41,559 bases of DNA from CAZWEZ01 sp964632795 (lineage in GTDB: Bacteria > Pseudomonadota > Alphaproteobacteria > Rhodospirillales > 2-02-FULL-58-16), in assembly GCA_964632795.1 (NCBI GenBank), contig CAZWEZ010000026.1, positions 1 through 41,559 of the forward strand, read 5' to 3'. The notes below the pieces were generated by a model. It worked only from the letters and a program-made list of their open reading frames with translations. It did no database searches and was not told the DNA's origin. A program made the position numbers and the translations under genes. How positions within the stretch are numbered: the first letter of the stretch is position 1; each line of letters starts with the position of its first letter. Positions 24,118-31,329 of this stretch are shown one piece after another.

Positions 24118-25380
24118 TCAGTGATCGGCCCATTCGATGGACTTGATGTCGATCCCTTCCTGGGCCATTTCCCAGAGCGGGCTCATCTGGCGCAGGCGCT
24201 CGACTTCGGTGGCGATGCTGTCGACCGCGTAGTCGATCTCTTCTTCGGTGGTGAAGCGGCCGAGCCCGATCCTGAGGCTGGTGTGGGCCAGGTCCTCCTC
24301 GACGCCCAGCGCGCGCAGCACGTAGGAGGGCTCCAGCGACGCCGAGGTGCACGCCGAGCCCGAGGACACCGCCAGGTCCTTGATCCCCATCATCAGCCCC
24401 TCGCCCTCGACGTAGGCGAAGCTGATGTTGAGGTTGCCGGGGATGCGCCGCTCCAGGTCGCCGTTGAGGTAGACCTCGCCGAGCCGTTCGGTGATCGCCG
24501 TGTAGAAGCGGTCGCGGAGCATCCTCAGGCGCTCCGCCTCGGCTCCCATCTCGGCCTGGGCGATGGCGCAGGCCTCGCCGAAGCCGACGCACAGCGGGGT
24601 CGCCAAGGTGCCCGAGCGCATGCCGCGCTCCTGGCCGCCGCCATTGATGAGCGCCACCAGGCGGACCCGCGGCCGGCGGCGCACGAACAGGGCGCCGATC
24701 CCCATCGGTCCGTAGACCTTGTGGGCCGAGATGCTCATCAGGTCGATGTTCATGTCCTCGACGTCGAGCGGGATCTTGCCCACCGCCTGGGCGGCGTCGG
24801 TATGGAAGAAGACGCCCCGCCGGCGGCACAGCTCGCCGATCTCCCTGATCGGCTGGATGACCCCGATCTCGTTGTTGACGCTCATGATCGAGACCATCGC
24901 CGTGCGCTCGTCGATCGCCCCGGCCAGTGCCTCGAGGTCGATCAGGCCATTGGCGGCGACCCCCAGGTAGGTGACCCGGTGACCCTCCTGCTCCAGGTGG
25001 CGGCAGGTGTCGAGCACGCACTTGTGCTCGGTGACGCAGGTCACGATGTGGTCCTTCTTGCCCTTGTAGAAGCGGGCCACGCCCTTGAGCGCCAGGTTGT
25101 TGGATTCGGTGGCCCCGGAGGTGAAGACGATCTCCTTGGGGTTGGCGCCGACGATGGCGGCGACCTGGGCCCGCGCCTTCTCGACCGCCTCCTCGGCTTC
25201 CCAGCCGAAGTGGTGGCTGCGCGAGTGGGGGTTGCCGAACTTCTCGGAGAAATACGGCAGCATGACCTCGACCACCCGCTCGTCGGTCGGCGTGGTCGCC
25301 TGGTAGTCGAGGTAGATCGGCGATTTCTTGTTGCGGCGCCTTTTGCCGGAGGCGCCGCCGCCGCCGCCGTTGGTACTCAT
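24118..25380 (-). CDS. iscS: Cysteine desulfurase IscS
   Basis: The 420-residue PLP enzyme removes sulfur from cysteine and passes it to IscU. Marks: PIYLDYQATTPTDERVVEVML, TSGATESNNLALKG, HTDAAQAVGKIPLDVE, the PLP lysine in SISAHKVYGPMG and the active cysteine in SSGSACTSASLEPSYVLRA. The N-terminus has an extra glycine-rich, basic piece (MSTNGGGGGASGKRRRNKKS) ahead of the family start. The ATG at 25380 has AAGGAAAG close ahead, so this extension is probably real. It is the second of two desulfurase genes in the operon, and the one more like housekeeping IscS. Confidence 0.95.
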   Translation of the reverse strand: MSTNGGGGGASGKRRRNKKSPIYLDYQATTPTDERVVEVMLPYFSEKFGNPHSRSHHFGWEAEEAVEKARAQVAAIVGANPKEIVFTSGATESNNLALKGVARFYKGKKDHIVTCVTEHKCVLDTCRHLEQEGHRVTYLGVAANGLIDLEALAGAIDERTAMVSIMSVNNEIGVIQPIREIGELCRRRGVFFHTDAAQAVGKIPLDVEDMNIDLMSISAHKVYGPMGIGALFVRRRPRVRLVALINGGGQERGMRSGTLATPLCVGFGEACAIAQAEMGAEAERLRMLRDRFYTAITERLGEVYLNGDLERRIPGNLNISFAYVEGEGLMMGIKDLAVSSGSACTSASLEPSYVLRALGVEEDLAHTSLRIGLGRFTTEEEIDYAVDSIATEVERLRQMSPLWEMAQEGIDIKSIEWADH

Positions 25381-25408
25381 GATCTTTCCTTTTCCCACTA
25401 GGCTTCCC

Positions 25409-26527
25409 CTAAGCCGCCGAGGCCTTGCCGGTTCCGGACGCGGCGTGAAGTTTGGTCCACGAATTTTCGAAGCGGACGATGTCGGCCTCGGTGGTCGTCC
25501 AGCCCAGGCTGACCCGGATCGCGCACGCGCCCTCGGCGGGCTCGACGCCCATCGCCTCGAGCACGTGGCCGGCATGGGCCTTGCCCGAGGAACAGGCGGC
25601 GCCGGCGCTGATCGCGACCCCGTCCAGATCCAGCGCCATCACCTGGGTCTCGCCGCTGATCCCGGGCATGGTCAGGCAACTGGTGTTGGGCAGGCGTTGG
25701 GCGCCGGCCCCGAAGATCCGCGTCGCCGGGACCGTCCGCCGGGCCCGGGTTTCCATGCCGTCGCGCAACTCGGCGAGGGCGGCGAAGTCGGCCAGCCCCT
25801 CGTGCGCCTTCTCGGCGGCGGCGCCGAAGCCCGAAATGCCCGGCGCGTTGACGGTGCCGGCGCGCAGGCCGCGCTCCTGGCCGCCGCCCACGGCTTGGGG
25901 CTCCAGGGCCGTGCCGTTGCCGACGACGAGGGCGCCGACCCCCGGCGGTCCGCCGATCTTGTGGGCCGACAGCGACAGCATGTCGACGCCCAGGGTGTCC
26001 ATGTCGAAGGCGATCTTGCCGGCCGCCTGGACGGCGTCGCAGTGGACCAGGGCGCCATGGCGGCGCGCCGTGGCGGCCAGCGCGGCCACCGGCTGGACGA
26101 CGCCGGTCTCGTTGTTGGCCAGCATCACCGAGACCAGGGTCGGGACGTCGCCGGCGGCGAGCAGGGCGTCCAGGGCCTCGATGTCGATCACGCCCTCGCC
26201 GTCGACCGGCACCACCTCGGCGCCGGCGATCGCCTTGAGCACCGAATCGTGCTCCACCGCCGAGACCAGGACCCGGCGCCCGCAGCCGCGAAGCGCCAGG
26301 TTGTTGGCCTCGGTGCCGCCGCTGGTGAAGACGATGTCGGCGGCGTCGGCGCCGACCAGGGCGGCGACGGCGTCGCGGGCGTCCTCGACCAGACGCCGGA
26401 CGACGCGGCCGAAGCGGTGGACCGAGGACACGTTGCCGGTCAGCGCGAAGGCCCTGGCGACCGCCTCGGCGGCCGCCGGGCGCACCGGCGCGGTGGCGTT
26501 GTGATCAAGGTAAACGGCGGGTTTCAT
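25409..26527 (-). CDS. Second cysteine desulfurase (NifS/IscS-like)
   Basis: The 372-residue enzyme is a class V aminotransferase-fold desulfurase: VYLDHNATAPVRPAA, FTSGGTEANNLALRG, HCDAVQAAGKIAFDMD, PLP lysine in SLSAHKIGGPPGVG, and the reactive cysteine in ISAGAACSSGKAHAGHVLEAMG. The SSGKA loop and shorter length make it closer to NifS-like members than to the neighbouring IscS. Its ATG overlaps the iscR end by 23 bases. A pair of desulfurases directly after iscR is found in several alphaproteobacteria; whether it serves another sulfur path (tRNA, molybdopterin) cannot be read here. Confidence 0.9.
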   Translation of the reverse strand: MKPAVYLDHNATAPVRPAAAEAVARAFALTGNVSSVHRFGRVVRRLVEDARDAVAALVGADAADIVFTSGGTEANNLALRGCGRRVLVSAVEHDSVLKAIAGAEVVPVDGEGVIDIEALDALLAAGDVPTLVSVMLANNETGVVQPVAALAATARRHGALVHCDAVQAAGKIAFDMDTLGVDMLSLSAHKIGGPPGVGALVVGNGTALEPQAVGGGQERGLRAGTVNAPGISGFGAAAEKAHEGLADFAALAELRDGMETRARRTVPATRIFGAGAQRLPNTSCLTMPGISGETQVMALDLDGVAISAGAACSSGKAHAGHVLEAMGVEPAEGACAIRVSLGWTTTEADIVRFENSWTKLHAASGTGKASAA

Positions 26528-27020
26528 GACCGGCGGACCCGTTGTCTCGCTGGGCGGGGACGATGGAGGAGGGGCGGTGGCTGTTGTCGAGCAGGCCGCT
26601 GGTCCCCAGCACCCGGTGTTCGCAGACGTCGTCCAGGTAGATGGAACTCAGGTAGAGGTAGATTTGGTTGCCCAGTTCCTCCCACAGGTCGTGGGTCAGG
26701 CAGCGGCCCTTGTCGCCCTTGCAGCCGGTCGCCGTTCCGCTCACGCAGCGGGTCGTCGAGATCGGTTCGTCGACCGCCACGATGATGTCGGCGACCCGCA
26801 TCTCGTCGGGCTGGCGCGACAGAAGGTAGCCGCCGCCGGGGCCGCGAACGCTTTTCACCAGGCCGCCCTTCCTGAGCTTTCCGAACAGCTGCTCGAGATA
26901 GGACAGGGAGATCTCCTGGCGTTCGGCGATGTTGGCCAGGGAAATCGGTTTGCCGTTGCAATGGCTGGCCAGATCGACCATCGCCATCACCGCATAGCGT
27001 CCCTTGGTGCTGAGTCTCAC
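26505..27020 (-). CDS. iscR: Rrf2-family Fe-S regulator IscR
   Basis: The 171-residue regulator starts with GTG at 27020 (AGGAGA eight bases ahead), giving the family start (M)RLSTKGRYAVMAMVDLA. The winged helix includes ISLSYLEQLFGKLRKGGLVKS and RGPGGGYLLSR. The cluster cysteines are Cys92, Cys100 and Cys107 with His110 (RCVSGTATGCKGDKGRCLTH), spaced slightly wider than the Cys92/98/104 and His107 of E. coli. With its [2Fe-2S] cluster it should repress its own operon; a matching operator is seen at 27917-27941 upstream of cysE. Confidence 0.95.
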   Translation of the reverse strand: MRLSTKGRYAVMAMVDLASHCNGKPISLANIAERQEISLSYLEQLFGKLRKGGLVKSVRGPGGGYLLSRQPDEMRVADIIVAVDEPISTTRCVSGTATGCKGDKGRCLTHDLWEELGNQIYLYLSSIYLDDVCEHRVLGTSGLLDNSHRPSSIVPAQRDNGSAGHETRRLP

Positions 27021-27061
27021 GTCTCTTCTCCTGGCCAGGCCGGGCTGTACGCCCGGCGGCC

Positions 27062-27814
27062 CTAGGGGGTGCCCCCGGAAATCACGGTGGCGGAGGTTTC
27101 GTCGGCCTTGTCGAGGTCCCCGGAAGGGGGTTCCCCGAGGCGGTCTTCCAGTTCCTCGATCCGCTCGATCAGCGTCGAGACCTGGGCGCGCAGGTCCTCG
27201 ATGGTGCGCAGCACCGGGTCCGGAGTTCCCTCGAGGGGCTCGCCGTAGGCGACGAACTCCCTGGCCTTGGTCTTGTCGCGGGGCATGACCACGCGGGCCG
27301 GAATGCCGACCGCCGTGACCCCGGGCGGGATGTCCTTGTGGACCACCGCGTTGGCGCCGACACGGGCCCCCTCGCCGATGGTGATCGGGCCCAGGACCTG
27401 GGCCCCGGAGCCGACGATGACCCAGTCGTGCAGGGTCGGGTGGCGCTTCCGGTCGACCTGGGAGGCGGAATCCACCGACGGCGCGATGCCGCCGAGCGTC
27501 ACCCCGTGATAGAGGGTGACGTCGTTGCCGATGATCGAGGTCTCGCCGATCACCACCCCGGAACCGTGGTCGATGACCAAGCGCCGGCCGATGGTGGCGC
27601 CGGGATGGATCTCGATGGCGGTCATGAAGCGGCCGATCTGGGAGATGAAGCGGGCGCTCAGGCGCCAGCCGCGCCTCCACAGGCCGTGGGCCAGGCGGTG
27701 GAACATCAAGGCATGGAACCCGGGATAGCAGAGGACGATCTCCAGGCGTGAGCGCGCCGCGGGGTCGCGATCCAGGAAGGAGTCGATATCCTCTTTTAGA
27801 CTCTTGAAAAACAT
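27062..27814 (-). CDS. cysE: Serine O-acetyltransferase
   Basis: The 250-residue enzyme makes O-acetylserine, the direct precursor of cysteine. The helical N-terminal part (SLKEDIDSFLDRDPAARSRL, CYPGFHALMFHRLAHGLW) is followed by a left-handed beta helix with IHPGATIGRRLVIDHGSG, GETSIIGNDVTLYHGVTLGG and RHPTLHDWVIVGSGAQVLG. A charged coiled-coil tail (TLIERIEELEDRLGEPP) closes it. The ATG at 27814 gives the short-form family start MFFKSLKEDI. It is the first gene behind the IscR-box promoter, so cysteine supply appears tied to cluster demand. Confidence 0.93.
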   Translation of the reverse strand: MFFKSLKEDIDSFLDRDPAARSRLEIVLCYPGFHALMFHRLAHGLWRRGWRLSARFISQIGRFMTAIEIHPGATIGRRLVIDHGSGVVIGETSIIGNDVTLYHGVTLGGIAPSVDSASQVDRKRHPTLHDWVIVGSGAQVLGPITIGEGARVGANAVVHKDIPPGVTAVGIPARVVMPRDKTKAREFVAYGEPLEGTPDPVLRTIEDLRAQVSTLIERIEELEDRLGEPPSGDLDKADETSATVISGGTP

Positions 27815-27908
27815 CGGTACTGATATATCCTGTTCGAGATGTCGCGGAATTCCCGAGAACCGCGCCCGCCGATAACCGTCGGCGTGGATCGATGTCGCTG
27901 ATTTCAGG

Positions 27909-27941
27909 AATATAGGATGTCCGACCAATATGGTCAAGTAT
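27909..27941 (-). promoter_or_regulatory. Promoter of the cysE-isc operon with IscR type-1 operator
   Basis: On the minus strand TTGACC (27932-27937) and TATATT (27909-27914) are 17 bases apart, with a start near 27902. The -35 box and spacer coincide with a 25-base site (27917-27941) beginning ATACTTGACC and containing the perfect inverted repeat GACCA-TAT-TGGTC, ending GGACAT. By hand it fits 21 of 25 positions of the E. coli type-1 IscR consensus. IscR binding here would block polymerase, so the whole operon should be repressed when clusters are plentiful. Confidence 0.8.
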
Positions 27942-28007
27942 AAGCGGCCATCCCTTGTTTTGCGTCTTTCACCATCCACTAAACCCATTCCGGGACGCTG
28001 AGGAATC

Positions 28008-28655
28008 ATGCCAGAAGTCATCATCAACGGCCCCGAAGGCCGTCTCGAAGGACGCTATCACCACGCCAACCAAGCCAATGCCTCGATCGCGCTGCTGCTC
28101 CATCCCCACCCGGAGCACGGCGGCACCATGAACAACAAGGTGGTCTATTCCCTGTACCAGACCTTCGTGCGCCGGAAGTTCTCGGCGTTGCGCTTCAACT
28201 TCCGCGGGGTCGGGCGGTCCAAGGGCCGCTTCGACAACGGCCCCGGCGAGATGAGCGACGCCGCCACGGCGCTGGACTGGATGCAGGTCCGCAACCCCAA
28301 CGCCGCCAACTGCTGGATCGCCGGGTTTTCGTTCGGCGCCTGGATCGCCATGCAGTTGATGATGCGACGGCCCGAGATCAGCGGCTTCATCTCGGTGGCC
28401 CCCCCGGCCAACCTCCACGATTTCTCGTTCCTCGCCCCGTGCCCGGCCTCGGGCATGATCGTGCATGCCGACATGGACGACCTGATCCCCATGTCCTCGG
28501 TCGACAAGCTGGTCCAGAAGGTATCGAGCCAGAAGAACATCACCATCGACTACAGGATCATCAAGGGCGCCGACCACTTCTTCAGCGAACGGATGGACGA
28601 CCTCAACGCCCACATCGAGGACTACCTGGACAAGTCCCTGAACAAGGCCGCGTAA
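28008..28655 (+). CDS. Alpha/beta hydrolase, unknown substrate
   Basis: The 215-residue protein has an alpha/beta hydrolase fold of the short bacterial type: LLHPHPEHGGTMNNKVV (oxyanion region), FNFRGVGRSKGRFDNG, the nucleophile Ser108 in GFSFGAWIA, an acidic residue in HADMDDLIP and the His in KGADHFFSERMDDL. It has no signal peptide or lid insert. The ATG has GAGGA seven bases ahead. It diverges from cysE with the IscR operator between them, so its own transcription may also be affected. Its TAA stop is the first part of TAATACCA, where foldback element C begins. Confidence 0.85.
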   Translation: MPEVIINGPEGRLEGRYHHANQANASIALLLHPHPEHGGTMNNKVVYSLYQTFVRRKFSALRFNFRGVGRSKGRFDNGPGEMSDAATALDWMQVRNPNAANCWIAGFSFGAWIAMQLMMRRPEISGFISVAPPANLHDFSFLAPCPASGMIVHADMDDLIPMSSVDKLVQKVSSQKNITIDYRIIKGADHFFSERMDDLNAHIEDYLDKSLNKAA

Positions 28656-28917
28656 TACCAGCGGCCCTTATTCCTGACCCCATGTGACGGCCTTGCGAGG
28701 CTTCCGGCTAGGAGCGCGTCGCGCCGTGGTGCCAATCCACCACAAGGGGCGCGCGACGACGACCGGAAGCCTCGCAAGGCCGCCCGAAGGGTCGCTTTTC
28801 CCGTCCTCTCGGGGCGTCGGGACCGCTCGCCGATGCGCCGCATCGCCTTCGCGCCCCCTCCTGCCGAGAGGGCGGGAAAAGCGATCACATGGGGTCAGGA
28901 ATAAGGGCCGCTGGTAT
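28655..28917. repeat. Complete foldback element C (263 bp, two inner hairpins)
   Basis: Perfect 33-base arms (ATACCAGCGG...CATGTGA and its complement). Inside, CGGCCTTGCGAGGCTTCCGG (28688-28707) pairs perfectly with 28763-28782 around a GTGGTG/CACCAC hairpin, and TCGCTTTTCCCG pairs with CGGGAAAAGCGATC. Compared with element B, the base pair at stem position 5 is changed on both strands (GGCGTT/AACGCC against GGCCTT/AAGGCC). The left end shares its first A with the TAA stop of the hydrolase gene. It separates this gene from the convergent anmK. Confidence 0.92.
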
Positions 28918-28923
28918 AAGCAC

Positions 28924-29982
28924 CTAAGGCTCGTAGCGGGTTCCCCCGGTCGTCGGGCGGGCGACGCCGGTGGTCGTCGGCAGGCTGAGGGGCAGGCCGC
29001 GCAGCGAGCGCACGGCCAGGAACGCGAAGGCCTGGGCCTCCAGGGCGTCGCCGTCCCACGACACCGCCTCGGCCGGCGCCACCGGCGCCTCCAGCCGTTC
29101 GCCCAGCATCGCCATCAAGACCCGGTTACGCCGCCCGCCGCCGCACACCAGCCACAGCTCGACCGGGCGGGGGAACCACTCCGCGGCCCGCGCCGCGGCG
29201 CCCGCGGTGAAGGCGGCAAGCGTCGCCGCGCCGTCGCCGGCACTCTTCGCGGCCACCATCTCGAGCGCCCTCGCGAAGTGGTCGCGGTCCAGGGACTTGG
29301 GCGGCCGGCGGGCGAAGAAGGGATCGCCGAGCAGGACTTGGAGGGTGTCCGCGTCGACCCTCCCCGAGGCCGCCAGGCGGCCGCCCTCGTCGAACGCCAG
29401 GCCGGCGGCGGAGCGCGCCCAATCGTCGAGCAGGGCGTTGCCGGGCCCGGTGTCGAAGGCCAGGACATGGTCGCCGATCCAGGTCACGTTGGCGACGCCC
29501 CCCAGGTTGAGCACCGCCAGCGGCTTGTCGATGTCCTCGGCCAGGGCGGCGTGGAACAGCGGCGCCAGCGGCGCCCCCTCGCCGCCCGCGGCGATGTCGC
29601 GGCGGCGGAAGTCGGCGACCACCGGCAGTCCGGTCTCGCGCGCCAGCAGGGCGCCGTCGCCGATCTGGCGGCTCAGGCCCTCGGCGGGGCGGTGGAGCAC
29701 GGTGTGGCCGTGGAAGCCGACGACGTCGATCGGCTGGCCGTAATCGGCAAGCAGGCTTTTCACCGCTTCGGCATGCTTCAGGGTCAGCTCCCGGGCCACC
29801 TCGTCGCCCCCGGAGTCCGTACCCAGCACCGCGCGCAGGCGGTCGCGGAACGGTTCGTCGTAGGCGTAGGTCGCGCTCGGGCCCAGGGACAGCACGCGTT
29901 CGCCGTCGGTTTCGACGATCGCCGCGTCGATGCCGTCCAGCGAGGTGCCGCTCATCAGTCCCAGCGCCCTTAGTGATTCCAA
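28924..29982 (-). CDS. anmK: Anhydro-N-acetylmuramic acid kinase
   Basis: The 352-residue sugar kinase phosphorylates and opens anhydroMurNAc from wall turnover. Marks: ALGLMSGTSLDGIDAAIVE at the start, DVVGFHGHTVLHRP, GLPVVADFRRRDIAAGGEGAPLAP (written in parts: VVADFRRRDIAAGG), LNLGGVANVTW, FDTGPGNALLDDW and VCGGGRRN. I chose the TTG at 29982 because AAAGGA stands eight bases ahead and it leaves eight residues before MSGTSLDG, as in E. coli. The ATG at 30024 would overlap the likely tyrS promoter. It is divergent from tyrS. Confidence 0.92.
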   Translation of the reverse strand: MESLRALGLMSGTSLDGIDAAIVETDGERVLSLGPSATYAYDEPFRDRLRAVLGTDSGGDEVARELTLKHAEAVKSLLADYGQPIDVVGFHGHTVLHRPAEGLSRQIGDGALLARETGLPVVADFRRRDIAAGGEGAPLAPLFHAALAEDIDKPLAVLNLGGVANVTWIGDHVLAFDTGPGNALLDDWARSAAGLAFDEGGRLAASGRVDADTLQVLLGDPFFARRPPKSLDRDHFARALEMVAAKSAGDGAATLAAFTAGAAARAAEWFPRPVELWLVCGGGRRNRVLMAMLGERLEAPVAPAEAVSWDGDALEAQAFAFLAVRSLRGLPLSLPTTTGVARPTTGGTRYEP

Positions 29983-30006
29983 CCGTTTTTCCTTTCCCGC
30001 CCGGCG

Positions 30007-30035
30007 TTGTACGCTACCGGCCATTGTGTTAAGTA
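30007..30035 (+). promoter_or_regulatory. Possible tyrS promoter
   Basis: TTGTAC (30007-30012) and TAAGTA (30030-30035) are 17 bases apart, about 40 bases ahead of the tyrS ATG. The match is fair. Confidence 0.45.
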
Positions 30036-30073
30036 CGCGCCTTTGCGGCAAGATAAAGAGTCGCCCGACACCG

Positions 30074-31327
30074 ATGACCGCCCACCGTTCAGATTTCATC
30101 CGTTGCGTCGTCGAACGCGGATACCTGCACCAGTGCACCGACCTGGAGGAACTCGACCGGCTGGCCGCCGGGGAGGTGGTCAATGCCTACATCGGTTTCG
30201 ACTGCACGGCGCCCAGCCTGCACGCCGGCAGCCTGGTCTCGATCATGCTCCTGCGCTGGCTGCAGAGGACCGGCCACAAGCCGATCGTGCTGATGGGCGG
30301 GGGGACCACCAAGGTCGGCGACCCGTCGGGCAAGGACGACGTGCGCAAGCTGCTCGGCGACAACGATATCGTCGCCAACATGGCCGGCATAAAGGACGTC
30401 TTCACCAAGTTCCTGGTCTTCGGCGACGGTCCTACCGACGCCCTCATGGTCGACAACGCCGAGTGGCTGGACGGTCTGGAGTACATCCCCTTCCTGCGCG
30501 ACTACGGCCGTCATTTCTCGGTCAACAGGATGCTCGGCTTCGACAGCGTCAAGCTGCGCCTCGAGCGCGAGCAGCCGCTGACCTTCCTCGAGTTCAACTA
30601 CATGATCCTCCAGGCCTACGACTTCCTGGAGCTCGGCCGGCGCCACGACTGCCGGCTTCAGATGGGCGGCTCCGACCAGTGGGGCAACATCGTCAGCGGC
30701 GTCGAGCTGGCCCGGCGGCTCGACAACCGGACCCTGTTCGGGCTGACCACCCCGCTGCTGACCGCCGCCTCGGGGACCAAGATGGGCAAGACGGCGTCGG
30801 GCGCGGTGTGGCTGAACGCCGACATGCTGTCGCCGTACGACTACTGGCAGTACTGGCGCAATACCGAGGACGCCGACGTCGGCCGTTTCCTCAAGCTGTT
30901 CACCGACCTGCCGCTGGACGAGATCGGCCGCCTGGAAGCCCTCGAGGGCGAGGAGGTCAACCACGCCAAGAAGGTGCTGGCCGACGCCGCGACCGGGCTC
31001 TGCCACGGTTCCTCGGCGGCCGCGGCGGCGGCCGAAACCGCTCGCAAGACCTTCGAGGAAGGGGCGCTGGGCGACCAGTTGCCGTGCGTCGATGTCTCCC
31101 GAGGCGACCTGGAGTCCGGCATCCCCGCCTTCGAGATGATGCGCCGGGTCGGCCTGGCGGCCAGCAACGGCGAGGCCCGGCGCCTGATCAAGGGCGGCGG
31201 CGGGCGGCTCAACGACGTGGCGATTTCCAACGAGACCCAGCCGGTCACCCTGGCCGACCTCAACCAGGACGGGGTCATCAAGCTGTCCGCCGGCAAGAAG
31301 CGTCACGCCCTGGCCCGGGCGGTCTGA
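30074..31327 (+). CDS. tyrS: Tyrosyl-tRNA synthetase
   Basis: The 417-residue class I synthetase has the HIGH-like PSLHAGSLV, the tyrosine pocket with YIGFDCTAPS, MGGSDQWGNIVSG and the KMSKS-like KMGKT in SGTKMGKTASGAVWL. The C-terminal S4-type RNA-binding part (GLAASNGEARRLIKGGGGRL) closes it, as in the TyrRS-type of Gram-negative bacteria. ATG at 30074 gives the family start. The aconitase-X gene follows only two bases after its stop. Confidence 0.97.
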   Translation: MTAHRSDFIRCVVERGYLHQCTDLEELDRLAAGEVVNAYIGFDCTAPSLHAGSLVSIMLLRWLQRTGHKPIVLMGGGTTKVGDPSGKDDVRKLLGDNDIVANMAGIKDVFTKFLVFGDGPTDALMVDNAEWLDGLEYIPFLRDYGRHFSVNRMLGFDSVKLRLEREQPLTFLEFNYMILQAYDFLELGRRHDCRLQMGGSDQWGNIVSGVELARRLDNRTLFGLTTPLLTAASGTKMGKTASGAVWLNADMLSPYDYWQYWRNTEDADVGRFLKLFTDLPLDEIGRLEALEGEEVNHAKKVLADAATGLCHGSSAAAAAAETARKTFEEGALGDQLPCVDVSRGDLESGIPAFEMMRRVGLAASNGEARRLIKGGGGRLNDVAISNETQPVTLADLNQDGVIKLSAGKKRHALARAV

Positions 31328-31329
31328 GG

